Assembly: GCF_965118895.1 (NCBI RefSeq)
Contig: NZ_CBCPJJ010000025.1
Span: 62,001-126,000 of the forward strand
Length of the DNA stretch: 64,000 nucleotides
Direction: 5' to 3'
From: Rahnella inusitata_A
GTDB taxonomy: Bacteria; Pseudomonadota; Gammaproteobacteria; Enterobacterales; Enterobacteriaceae
Shown here: positions 51,024-59,337 of the stretch, piece after piece
Position numbering within the stretch: the first letter of the stretch is position 1
Layout of the letters: the number at the start of each line of letters is the position of its first letter
The notes under the pieces: generated by a model
The model's database searches: none
Seen by the model: the letters and a program-made list of their open reading frames with translations, nothing else
Told to the model about the DNA's origin: nothing
Translations under genes and position numbers: made by a program

Positions 51024-52651
51024 CGCCAAGGGAAATGCGACGTTTATACCTGATTATCCGCATGTTTCTTATCTACGGCCTTGACGAGCTAATCCCTAAA
51101 ATCCGTTTAACGCTGCCATTGCGCATGGGCCGTTATCTGTTTTTCTGGTTGCCACATGGTCATAAAGAAAAGCCGTTGGGTGAGCGCATGCGACTCGCGC
51201 TGGAAGAACTCGGTCCGGTATGGATAAAGTTCGGGCAGATGATGTCTACGCGCCGCGATCTCTTCCCGCCACACATTGCCGACCAACTGGCCCTGCTTCA
51301 GGATCACGTTCCGCCTTTTGATGGCGCACTGGCACGTCAGCAAATAGATACCGCCTTGGGTGGCCCGCTGGAAAACTGGTTTGATGAATTCGACCAGACG
51401 CCGCTGGCTTCCGCCTCTATCGCCCAGGTGCATACGGCGGTTCTGAAAGAGAACGGTAAGCCTGTAGTACTCAAGGTGATCCGCCCTGACATCTTACCGA
51501 CCATCAAAGCTGATATCCGTCTGATGTCGCGCCTTGCCGGTTGGGTGCCGATCTTGTTGCCTGATGGCCGCCGTCTGCGCCCGCGTGAAGTGGTTCGTGA
51601 ATATGAAAAAACGTTGCTTGATGAGCTGAATTTGCTGCGCGAAGCGGCAAATGCTATCCAGTTGCGTCGCAATTTTGAAGGCAGCCCGATGCTGTATGTG
51701 CCGGAAGTGTATCCGGACTACTGCAGCGAGCGCCTGATGGTGATGGAACGGATTTACGGCATCCCGGTTTCCGATGTTGAAGCGCTGCAAAAGCAGGGCA
51801 CCAACATGAAGCTGCTGGCTGAGCGTGGTGTTCAGGTCTTTTTCACGCAGGTTTTCCGCGACAGTTTCTTCCATGCCGACATGCACCCCGGTAATATTTT
51901 CGTCAGCTACGAAACGCCTGAAGATCCTTGCTACATAGGCATCGATTGCGGCATAGTTGGTTCACTGAACAAAGAAGATAAGCGCTATCTGGCTGAAAAT
52001 TTCATCGCTTTCTTCAACCGCGATTATCGTAAAGTGGCTGAACTGCACGTCGACTCCGGTTGGGTTCCGCGCGATACCAATGTTGAAGATTTTGAATTTG
52101 CTATCCGGACCGTGTGCGAACCGATTTTTGAAAAGCCTCTGGCCGAGATTTCCTTCGGTAACGTGTTGTTAAATCTGTTTAATACTGCGCGCCGCTTTAA
52201 TATGGAAGTCCAGCCTCAGCTGGTATTACTGCAAAAAACGCTGTTGTACGTCGAAGGTCTGGGGCGTCAGCTGTATCCGCAACTGGATTTGTGGACCACG
52301 GCAAAACCTTTCCTGGAAAGCTGGGTTCGCGATCAGGTGGGTCTGCCTGCCATGATCCGTGCATTAAAAGAGCGTGCCCCATTCTGGGTTGAGAAACTGC
52401 CTGAATTACCCGATCTGGTTTACCAGAGTCTGCAACAACACAAACTGTTGCAGTACAACATCGAAAAGCTTTCATCCCAGATGCACAACCAGAGTTCCCG
52501 TCAGGGTCAATCTCGTTATCTTTTGGGTATAGGGGCGACACTGTTATTAAGTGGAACTCTATTGTTGTTAGGCAACGTCGAGGTTTATCCGGCGTGTCTG
52601 ATAACGGCGGGTGTCGTTTCCTGGCTGATCGGCTGGAAGCGCGCCAGTTAA
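51020..52651 (+). CDS. ubiB: Ubiquinone biosynthesis kinase-like ATPase UbiB
   Basis: 543 residues from a GTG that overlaps the ubiJ stop (GTGA). ABC1/ADCK atypical kinase: the KxGQ motif is WIKFGQMMSTRRD, the Ala-rich loop TPLASASIAQVHTA, and the metal/catalytic HADMHPGN with IDCGIVG. Two C-terminal membrane segments anchor it. It helps make ubiquinone precursors accessible to the Ubi complex. Confidence 0.95.
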   Translation: MTPREMRRLYLIIRMFLIYGLDELIPKIRLTLPLRMGRYLFFWLPHGHKEKPLGERMRLALEELGPVWIKFGQMMSTRRDLFPPHIADQLALLQDHVPPFDGALARQQIDTALGGPLENWFDEFDQTPLASASIAQVHTAVLKENGKPVVLKVIRPDILPTIKADIRLMSRLAGWVPILLPDGRRLRPREVVREYEKTLLDELNLLREAANAIQLRRNFEGSPMLYVPEVYPDYCSERLMVMERIYGIPVSDVEALQKQGTNMKLLAERGVQVFFTQVFRDSFFHADMHPGNIFVSYETPEDPCYIGIDCGIVGSLNKEDKRYLAENFIAFFNRDYRKVAELHVDSGWVPRDTNVEDFEFAIRTVCEPIFEKPLAEISFGNVLLNLFNTARRFNMEVQPQLVLLQKTLLYVEGLGRQLYPQLDLWTTAKPFLESWVRDQVGLPAMIRALKERAPFWVEKLPELPDLVYQSLQQHKLLQYNIEKLSSQMHNQSSRQGQSRYLLGIGATLLLSGTLLLLGNVEVYPACLITAGVVSWLIGWKRAS

Positions 52652-52737
52652 CACACTGTTAAAATCGAATCGTTTTAAATTGAATGCCGTTTTCCAACGG
52701 CAATGAATGTCGTTCCTTCCTATTTGAGGTGAAAATA

Positions 52738-53007
52738 ATGGGTGGTATTAGTATTACTAAGATCCTGATTCTCGTGGTGCTTGTCGTGTTGCTGTTTGGT
52801 ACGAAGAAACTGCGTGGTCTGGGTGCTGATCTGGGTGCTTCCATCAAAGGCTTCAAAAAGGCCATGAGTGATGATGATAGCCAGTCAAAAACAAACAAAG
52901 ACGCTGACATAACGCCAACTGATGCTGATTTCGCTGCCAAGTCTATTGAAGGCAAGCCAGACGCTAAAGCAGAAGATACCAAGAGCCAAAACAAAGAGCA
53001 GGTATAA
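52738..53007 (+). CDS. tatA: Twin-arginine translocase subunit TatA
   Basis: 89 residues, the E. coli length: N-terminal membrane helix ISITKILILVVLVVLLF, the FGTKKLRGLGADLGASIKGF amphipathic helix, then a charged tail. Forms the ring or patch that lets folded proteins pass. GAGGTG precedes the ATG; the longer frame from 52684 is not family sequence. Confidence 0.96.
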   Translation: MGGISITKILILVVLVVLLFGTKKLRGLGADLGASIKGFKKAMSDDDSQSKTNKDADITPTDADFAAKSIEGKPDAKAEDTKSQNKEQV

Positions 53008-53010
53008 GCC

Positions 53011-53673
53011 GTGTTCGATATTGGATTTAGTGAACTGCTGCTGGTATTGGTGATTGGCCTGGTTGTCCTCGGGCCGGAGCGTTTACCTGTAGCAGTCAGA
53101 ACAGTAGCAGGCTGGATCCGTACGCTTCGCGCTATGGCTGCTTCGGTACAGAGCGAGCTGTCGCAGGAGCTGAAACTTCAGGAGCTGCAAGATAGCCTGA
53201 AGAAAGCCGAAGAAGCGGGTCTGAAGAATTTAACGCCGGAAATCAAAGCGTCGATGGACGAGCTGAAAGAAGCAGCAGAATCCATGAAGCAATCTATCAA
53301 TTCAGGGCTGAATCCTGCTGACAAAGCAATGGAAGAGGCGAAAGCGGAAGGTAATACCATCCACAATCCTGTGATAGATGATGCAGAAGCGCATCACGAT
53401 GCGGGCATCTCCCCGGCTACGGCGGATAATGTAGCCTCCGCGCCGGTTGCGGCACCGCAAAGTGCGGTTGATGCTGCACTGGCTTCGAACAGGACGGCCC
53501 ATGCCGCTGCTGCACAGGCCGAGATGCTGGCAGCCACCGCAGAACCTGTCATCACTGAACCTTCGGTGGCCACGGCACCTGTGACCAAACCTGTTGCCGT
53601 TGAAGCACCCGTTGTTGAACCTACTGCGCCGGAAAAACCGGTTTCACTCACTAAACCGACGGGCGAGCGCTAA
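53011..53673 (+). CDS. tatB: Twin-arginine translocase subunit TatB
   Basis: 220 residues from GTG three bases after the tatA stop. FDIGFSELLLVLVIGLVVLGPERLP membrane helix and hinge (given in part), amphipathic coiled coil, then an Ala/Val/Pro-rich tail of about 100 residues longer than in E. coli. With TatC it recognises twin-arginine signal peptides. Confidence 0.95.
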   Translation: MFDIGFSELLLVLVIGLVVLGPERLPVAVRTVAGWIRTLRAMAASVQSELSQELKLQELQDSLKKAEEAGLKNLTPEIKASMDELKEAAESMKQSINSGLNPADKAMEEAKAEGNTIHNPVIDDAEAHHDAGISPATADNVASAPVAAPQSAVDAALASNRTAHAAAAQAEMLAATAEPVITEPSVATAPVTKPVAVEAPVVEPTAPEKPVSLTKPTGER

Positions 53674-53675
53674 AC

Positions 53676-54443
53676 ATGGCTGTTGAAGATACCCAACCGC
53701 TTATCAGCCATCTGATTGAGCTGCGTAAGCGACTACTGAACGCCATTCTTTGTATCTTAGTGGTGTTCCTGGCACTGGTTTATTTTGCCAATGACATCTA
53801 TCAGCTGGTGGCTTCGCCGTTGATCGAACAAATGCCTCTAGGCGCGAGCATGATTGCGACCGACGTCGCCTCACCGTTCTTTACGCCTATCAAGCTGACA
53901 ATGATTGTCTCGGTATTTGTTTCCGCACCGTTTATTTTGTATCAGGTCTGGGCGTTCGTCGCGCCTGCCCTGTACAAGCATGAACGCCGTCTGATGATGC
54001 CGCTGCTGTTTTCCAGTTCCGCACTGTTTTACCTTGGCGTGGCATTTGCCTACTTCGTGGTGTTCCCGCTGGCGTTTGCTTTCTTTGCGAAAACCGCTCC
54101 GGCAGGCGTGCAGATTGCAACAGACATTAACAACTATCTCGATTTCGTGATGGCGTTGTTTATGGCGTTTGGCGTCTCCTTCGAAGTGCCGATTGCAATC
54201 GTTCTGCTGTGCTGGAGTGGCGTCACCACGCCAGAAGACCTCAAGAAAAAACGTCCGTATGTGCTGGTTGGAGCGTTTGTGGTCGGGATGTTATTAACAC
54301 CGCCGGATGTGTTCTCCCAGACATTGCTGGCGATCCCGATGTATCTGCTGTTCGAAATCGGCGTATTCTTTGCCCGTTTCTATGTGGGTGGACGGCGTCG
54401 TGCGGATGTAGATAAAGAGAATGATCAGGGTGAAGCTGAGTAA
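53676..54443 (+). CDS. tatC: Twin-arginine translocase subunit TatC
   Basis: 255 residues, six membrane segments, with the N-terminal LISHLIELRKRLL and the conserved Glu of the periplasmic/first-loop receptor site. PFILYQVWAFVAPALYKHERR and TPPDVFSQ are typical. Main receptor for twin-arginine signals. tatB stops two bases before. Confidence 0.96.
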   Translation: MAVEDTQPLISHLIELRKRLLNAILCILVVFLALVYFANDIYQLVASPLIEQMPLGASMIATDVASPFFTPIKLTMIVSVFVSAPFILYQVWAFVAPALYKHERRLMMPLLFSSSALFYLGVAFAYFVVFPLAFAFFAKTAPAGVQIATDINNYLDFVMALFMAFGVSFEVPIAIVLLCWSGVTTPEDLKKKRPYVLVGAFVVGMLLTPPDVFSQTLLAIPMYLLFEIGVFFARFYVGGRRRADVDKENDQGEAE

Positions 54444-54492
54444 TCTCTCAGTCGTTTCTGACGTGTTAATTAGAACGTGATAAATCGAAATC

Positions 54493-54514
54493 AAACCGCC
54501 CGGAAGGGCGGTTT
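54493..54514 (+). terminator. Hairpin between tatC and tatD
   Basis: Nine-bp stem AAACCGCCC / GGGCGGTTT with a GGAA loop. Only a short, mixed T tail follows, so it may attenuate rather than end transcription before tatD, 18 bases on. Confidence 0.55.
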
Positions 54515-54531
54515 CTGTTTCAGGACTGCGT

Positions 54532-55320
54532 ATGTTTGAAATTGGTATTAACCTCACCAGTAATCAGTTTGATAAAGATCGTCCCCAGGTGGTGGAAAGA
54601 GCCCGTGCAGCAGGTCTGAGCGGCATGCTGATCACCGGAACTTGCGCACATGAAAGTGTGGAAGCGCAGAGAATGGCGGCAGAGCATCCTGATTTTTGCT
54701 GGTCAACGGCGGGAGTGCATCCGCATCAGGCAAGTGGCTGGAATGCAGAGGTTGAGCTGACGATCCGCCGGCTGGCTGCCATGCCGCAGGTTGTCGCTAT
54801 CGGCGAATGTGGTCTGGATTTCAACCGCAATTTTTCCCCCGCTGATCAGCAGGAAGCGGCGTTTACCGCGCAGCTCGGGTTGGCAGCAGAGCTGCAGTTG
54901 CCGGTTTTTTTACACTGTCGCGATGCTGGCGAGCGTTTTGCTGCGCTGCTGGAACCCTGGTTGTCGAAATTACCAGGCGGCGTCGTTCACTGTTTTACCG
55001 GCACGCAGCATGAGCTTGAGCTGTATCTGTCTCTTGGCCTGTCAATCGGGATTACCGGATGGGTTTGCGATGAACGTCGCGGGCTGGAACTGCGTGAGAT
55101 GTTGCCGCTGATCCCGGCAGAGCGGTTAATGCTGGAAACGGATGCACCGTATTTGTTGCCGCGCGATATGGAAAACAAGCCGAAGAACCGGCGCAATGAA
55201 CCGGCATTTTTGCCGCACATTGTGAATCAGGTCGCATTGTGGCGTGGAGAAGATCCGCAGTGGCTGGCTGATATCACTGACGATAATGCACGTAAGATGT
55301 TCGCTCTGTCTGCGCGTTAA
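54532..55320 (+). CDS. tatD: TatD-type Mg-dependent 3'-5' DNase
   Basis: 262 residues, metal-dependent hydrolase barrel: GVHPHQASGW, GECGLDFNRN, FLHCRDAGERF, VHCFTGTQHE and LETDAPYLLPRD carry the His/Glu/Asp metal ligands. The N terminus IGINLTSNQF differs from the usual D-x-H-x-H start: the first motif reads N-L-T-S, as in true TatD rather than YcfH. It degrades DNA and is linked to repair of oxidative damage; it is not needed for Tat export. Confidence 0.92.
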   Translation: MFEIGINLTSNQFDKDRPQVVERARAAGLSGMLITGTCAHESVEAQRMAAEHPDFCWSTAGVHPHQASGWNAEVELTIRRLAAMPQVVAIGECGLDFNRNFSPADQQEAAFTAQLGLAAELQLPVFLHCRDAGERFAALLEPWLSKLPGGVVHCFTGTQHELELYLSLGLSIGITGWVCDERRGLELREMLPLIPAERLMLETDAPYLLPRDMENKPKNRRNEPAFLPHIVNQVALWRGEDPQWLADITDDNARKMFALSAR

Positions 55321-55342
55321 GTGCGCGAAATGATAATTGCCT

Positions 55343-55381
55343 GAATTGAAAAAGCACCGGATAACGGTGCTTTTTCAATTC
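55343..55381. terminator. Bidirectional terminator between tatD and rfaH
   Basis: A 17-bp perfect stem from GAATTGAAAAAGCACCG and its complement around the 5-base loop GATAA. The GC core CACCG/CGGTG is flanked by A5 and T5, so it works both ways for the convergent genes. Confidence 0.92.
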
Positions 55382-55406
55382 ATAGAGCACAGCCAGGAAA
55401 GGCCAC

Positions 55407-55895
55407 TCAGATTTTCTGGAAATGCGTGTTATCGATGCTCTGCCGCACGGGCTGATTGATGAGGTTGAGCATCAGCAGCGAACGGGCTTCGCCGTCAGGT
55501 TCGGTGTAGATAGCCTCGAGGCCTTCGAACACGCCTTCGGTGATCATCACCACGTCGCCTTCATACGGCGTTTCAGGATCGCGAAGTTCTATGGTTGGCG
55601 GTTCCATCAGCTGTTTTATCACGTCGGGTTGAACCGTCGCCAGTTTGGGTCCGAAGCGGATAAAATGGCTGACGCCACGTGTGGCGCTGATCGTCGTGGT
55701 ATGTATCCGTTCCGGGTCAAACTCAATGAACATGTAATTCGGGAACATGGGTTCGCTGACGGAAGAACGGCGTCCGCGCACCATTTTTTCCAGGGTGATC
55801 ATTGGCGTCAGGCAATTAACCTGCTGGCGCTCAAGGTGTTCTTTGGCGCGGAGCAGCTGACCGCGTTTGCAATAGAGTAAGTACCAGGATTCCAT
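55407..55895 (-). CDS. rfaH: Transcription antiterminator RfaH
   Basis: 162 residues from MESWYLLYCKRGQLLRA, the E. coli length; an ATG at 55907 is in frame but has no ribosome site. N-terminal NGN domain binds RNA polymerase at ops sites, and the C-terminal KOW domain (ITEGVFEGLEAIYTEPDGEARSLLMLNLI, given for orientation in parts) switches fold to recruit ribosomes. It enables expression of long envelope polysaccharide operons. Confidence 0.95.
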   Translation of the reverse strand: MESWYLLYCKRGQLLRAKEHLERQQVNCLTPMITLEKMVRGRRSSVSEPMFPNYMFIEFDPERIHTTTISATRGVSHFIRFGPKLATVQPDVIKQLMEPPTIELRDPETPYEGDVVMITEGVFEGLEAIYTEPDGEARSLLMLNLINQPVRQSIDNTHFQKI

Positions 55896-56069
55896 AGTTT
55901 CCCACATTAAAGCGTTGATTCTGGCAGCATAGCAAAAGCCGCCCCTGATATACAGGCAGTGAGAATCAGTGCAGACGTTTGCTGATTGTCGGCCGGTTAT
56001 CTTTTATTATCGAAGAAAAGTGCACACTTATCCCCTTATCTTCATCTTATTACAGTCAGGAGAAGCGTC

Positions 56070-56795
56070 ATGGAGCTGTTCTTACTGAGCAACGGTAAGC
56101 TTTCCGGTGAATCAGAATTACTGGGTTATGCGAAAGAGCGTATTCAGGCGGTGCTAAAATCCCGCGCGATCACCTCCGCCGTCCTTATCCCTTACGCGTT
56201 GATCCGCAGTGATTACGACGAACGCGCGATGGCGCTTTCTGAAGCGCTGGGTATCGAAGTCACCAGTATTCATCACGCTGATAACCCGGCAGATGCCATT
56301 GCCAGCGCGCAATGTATTTTGATTAGCGGCGGCAATACCTGGATGCTCAATCAGCTATTGCACGAAAACAGCCTGATTGTTCCCATTCAGCGCGCCGTGC
56401 GTGAACGCAATGTCCCTTATATCGGCTGGAGCGCAGGTTGTAACGTCGCAACGCCAAGTATTCGTACCACTAATGATATGCCTGTGCGTAACTCCGTGGT
56501 GCTGCCGTCTCTTGGTCTGTTCCCAGTGCAAATCAATCCGCATTACATCGACGCACACTTAAGCGGCCATATGGGGGAAACCCGTGACGAGCGTATTGCC
56601 GAATTCTGTGCGGTGAACCCGTCTGAGTCAGTGATTGCGCTGCGCGAAGGCAGTTTGCTGCAAGTGTCGGGTAATGAGCTGAGTTACTTCAGCGCTAAAG
56701 ATCAAGGCTTTAAAGTCTTCCGTCATGGTCAGGATATTCAGGAATATCAGGACACGCAGGCGTTGAGCGGGCTGGTTCCTTTTAACTGCCGGTGA
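56070..56795 (+). CDS. pepE: Peptidase E (alpha-aspartyl dipeptidase)
   Basis: 241 residues from MELFLLS with CAGGAG upstream. Family S51: nucleophile Ser121 in GWSAGCN and His158 in NPHYIDAHL. It cleaves dipeptides with N-terminal Asp in the cytoplasm. The start at 56070 is supported by the ribosome site and the family start; the frame back to 55986 is not. In E. coli rfaH and ubiD are neighbours and pepE lies elsewhere. Confidence 0.93.
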   Translation: MELFLLSNGKLSGESELLGYAKERIQAVLKSRAITSAVLIPYALIRSDYDERAMALSEALGIEVTSIHHADNPADAIASAQCILISGGNTWMLNQLLHENSLIVPIQRAVRERNVPYIGWSAGCNVATPSIRTTNDMPVRNSVVLPSLGLFPVQINPHYIDAHLSGHMGETRDERIAEFCAVNPSESVIALREGSLLQVSGNELSYFSAKDQGFKVFRHGQDIQEYQDTQALSGLVPFNCR

Positions 56796-56928
56796 TCCGC
56801 TGAACGAAACGCGATTTGCGCACCGTCAGACCAACAGCCTCGGCTTCTGACGGTTACACTGCCTTTTCATTATTGGTGTTTACCAGCTGGTAACAAAAAA
56901 GCAGCAACAACTTAGGAGAGGCTCTATA

Positions 56929-56976
56929 ATGCTTTCCTTCAACCCGGCGACTCAGAATCAGCATGAAATACCGTGA
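56929..56976 (+). CDS. 15-codon leader frame overlapping the ubiD start
   Basis: ATG at 56929 has a strong TTAGGAGAGG eight bases upstream and encodes MLSFNPATQNQHEIP before TGA. It overlaps the ubiD ATG (56963) by 14 bases in a different frame. ubiD itself has no clear ribosome site, so the leader could deliver ribosomes to ubiD by termination-reinitiation. It is seen in the sequence; function is inference. Confidence 0.4.
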   Translation: MLSFNPATQNQHEIP

Positions 56977-58453
56977 TTTACGTGACTTCCTCTCGTTACT
57001 TGAAAAGAGAGGCCAACTGAAACGCATTACCCAGTCTGTCGATCCTTATTTGGAAATGACCGAAATTGCTGACCGTACCCTGCGTGCGGGCGGCCCGGCA
57101 CTGTTGTTCGAAAATCCAAAGGGTTATGACATGCCGGTGCTATGTAATTTATTCGGCACACCTGAACGTGTGGCGATGGGCATGGGCAAGGAAGACGTCA
57201 GTGCGTTACGTGAAGTCGGTGAACTGCTGGCGTTTCTGAAAGAACCTGAGCCGCCGCGCGGTTTGCGCGATTTGTACGACAAAGCACCGAAGTTTAAGCA
57301 GGTGCTGAATATGCCGACCAAAGTGCTGCATTCTGCACCTTGTCAGCAGGAAATCTGGGAGGGCGACGAGGTGGATATCACCCGTATTCCGGTGATGCAG
57401 TGCTGGCCGGAAGATGCCGCGCCGCTGATCACCTGGGGCCTGACCGTCACTCGTGGCCCCGACAAGCCACGTCAGAATCTGGGCATTTATCGCCAGCAGG
57501 TTCTGGGTAAAAATAAAGTCATCATGCGCTGGTTGTCTCATCGCGGCGGTGCGCTGGATTTCCAGGAGTGGTGCCAGAAGCATCCGGGGAAGCGTTTCCC
57601 CGTTGCCGTGGCGCTGGGTGCCGATCCGGCAACCATTCTGGGGGCGGTAACGCCGGTGCCGGATTCGCTGTCTGAATACGCGTTTGCCGGTTTGCTGCGT
57701 GGCAATAAAACCGAAGTGGTGAAGTGTATTTCCAACGATCTCGAAGTGCCCGCCAGCGCAGAAATTGTGCTTGAAGGGTATATCGAACCGGGTGAAATGG
57801 CGCCGGAAGGGCCTTATGGCGACCACACAGGCTACTATAATGAAGTGGACAGCTTCCCGGTCTTCACGATTACGCACATGACGCAGCGTAAAGATCCTAT
57901 TTATCATTCGACCTACACCGGCCGTCCGCCGGATGAGCCGGCGATACTGGGCGTGGCGCTGAATGAAGTCTTTGTGCCGATCCTGAAGAAACAATTCCCG
58001 GAAATTGTTGATTTTTATCTGCCACCGGAGGGTTGCTCCTACCGTATGGCTGTCGTTACCATGAAGAAACAATATCCCGGTCATGCGAAGCGCGTGATGA
58101 TGGGAGTCTGGTCATTCCTGCGTCAGTTCATGTACACCAAGTTTGTGATTGTGTGTGATGACGATGTGAATGCCCGTGACTGGAACGACGTGATTTGGGC
58201 GATTACCACCCGCATGGATCCTGCCAGGGATACGGTGCTGGTAGAAAATACGCCAATTGATTATCTCGACTTTGCCTCTCCGGTCTCGGGCCTTGGTTCG
58301 AAAATGGGGATGGACGCGACCAACAAATGGCCGGGTGAAACGCAGCGTGAGTGGGGGCGTCCGATTGTGAAGGATCCTGCCGTCACCGCCCGTATCGACG
58401 CCATCTGGGATGAGCTCGCTATTCTTAATGATAAAGACGATGCGAAGAATTAA
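56963..58453 (+). CDS. ubiD: 3-octaprenyl-4-hydroxybenzoate decarboxylase UbiD
   Basis: 496 residues (MKYRDLRDFLSLLEKRGQLKRI start). The prenylated-FMN enzyme signatures are present: NLGIYRQQVLGKNKVIMRW, GADPATILGA, EGPYGDHTGYYN and the E-x3-D-type end VSGLGSKMGMDATNKWPGE. It removes the carboxyl group in ubiquinone synthesis using the UbiX cofactor. The start lacks a good ribosome site (see overlapping leader frame). E. coli UbiD begins three codons earlier (MDAMKY). Confidence 0.95.
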   Translation: MKYRDLRDFLSLLEKRGQLKRITQSVDPYLEMTEIADRTLRAGGPALLFENPKGYDMPVLCNLFGTPERVAMGMGKEDVSALREVGELLAFLKEPEPPRGLRDLYDKAPKFKQVLNMPTKVLHSAPCQQEIWEGDEVDITRIPVMQCWPEDAAPLITWGLTVTRGPDKPRQNLGIYRQQVLGKNKVIMRWLSHRGGALDFQEWCQKHPGKRFPVAVALGADPATILGAVTPVPDSLSEYAFAGLLRGNKTEVVKCISNDLEVPASAEIVLEGYIEPGEMAPEGPYGDHTGYYNEVDSFPVFTITHMTQRKDPIYHSTYTGRPPDEPAILGVALNEVFVPILKKQFPEIVDFYLPPEGCSYRMAVVTMKKQYPGHAKRVMMGVWSFLRQFMYTKFVIVCDDDVNARDWNDVIWAITTRMDPARDTVLVENTPIDYLDFASPVSGLGSKMGMDATNKWPGETQREWGRPIVKDPAVTARIDAIWDELAILNDKDDAKN

Positions 58454-58501
58454 TCGACGCCTGGTCCTACGCTTTGCTTTGATGACCCACAGAGGGAACG
58501 C

Positions 58502-59203
58502 ATGACAACATTGAGCTGTAAAGTGACCTCGGTAGAGGCGATTACCGATACTGTGTATCGGGTCCGGCTTTTACCGGAAGCGCCTTTCTCGTTCCGCGCG
58601 GGTCAGTATCTGATGGTTGTGATGGACGAGCGCGATAAGCGTCCGTTCTCACTGGCCTCGACGCCTGCGGAACACAACGTGATCGAGTTGCACATTGGCG
58701 CGTCCGAGCTGAACCTGTACGCGATGGCAGTGATGGATCGCATTCTGAAAGAGCAGTCGATTACCGTGGATATTCCTCACGGCGACGCATGGCTGCGCGA
58801 AGAAGGCCAGCGTCCGCTGGTGCTTATCGCAGGCGGTACCGGTTTCTCCTACGTGCGTTCGATTCTGATCACCGCACTGGAGCAGCAGCCTCATCGCGAC
58901 ATTTCGATCTACTGGGGTGGGCGCGAGCTTAAGCACCTTTATGATCTGGGTGAGCTGGAAGCGCTGAGCATTCATCACCCGAATCTGAAAGTGATCCCGG
59001 TGGTGGAACAGCCTGAAGACGGCTGGCAGGGCAGAAGCGGTACCGTACTGAGTGCGGTATTGCAGGATTTTTCCTCTCTGGCGGAACACGATATTTATAT
59101 CGCCGGACGTTTTGAGATGGCGAAGATTGCCCGTGAGCGTTTTGTTTCAGAGCGCGGCGCACTGGAAGACCGTTTATTTGGTGACGCATTCTCTTTCATT
59201 TGA
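58502..59203 (+). CDS. fre: NAD(P)H-flavin reductase Fre
   Basis: 233 residues of ferredoxin-reductase-like fold. Flavin site RPFSLAST, NAD(P) site GGTGFSYVRSI and the C-terminal AGRFEMAKIARE. It makes free reduced flavin, used for ferric siderophore reduction, ribonucleotide reductase activation and others. AGAGGGAAC precedes the ATG. It follows ubiD by 48 bases. Confidence 0.95.
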   Translation: MTTLSCKVTSVEAITDTVYRVRLLPEAPFSFRAGQYLMVVMDERDKRPFSLASTPAEHNVIELHIGASELNLYAMAVMDRILKEQSITVDIPHGDAWLREEGQRPLVLIAGGTGFSYVRSILITALEQQPHRDISIYWGGRELKHLYDLGELEALSIHHPNLKVIPVVEQPEDGWQGRSGTVLSAVLQDFSSLAEHDIYIAGRFEMAKIARERFVSERGALEDRLFGDAFSFI

Positions 59204-59228
59204 TTTGAGCAGTGCGTCGCAAGTCGTG

Positions 59229-59253
59229 AAAAAGCCCGCCCCTGACAGGCGGG
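59229..59253 (-). terminator. Terminator of fadBA
   Basis: On the minus strand CCCGCC / GGCGGG with a 7-base loop, then C-T5. About 85 bases past the fadA stop. Confidence 0.7.
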
Positions 59254-59290
59254 AAAACGGCAACTAAAACGGATGAGATGAGATGTATCA

Positions 59291-59322
59291 AAAGCGGGCT
59301 GAGATGCCCGCTTTTTCTTTTT
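59291..59322 (+). terminator. Terminator of fre
   Basis: Stem AAAGCGGGC / GCCCGCTTT, 6-base loop, then TTCTTTTT. It may also slow transcription from the fadA side. Confidence 0.85.
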
Positions 59323-59337
59323 GCAGATGACGGAAAA

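Noticed and set aside
57206..58084. 292-codon open frame opposite ubiD
   Set aside because: Shadow of a conserved gene.
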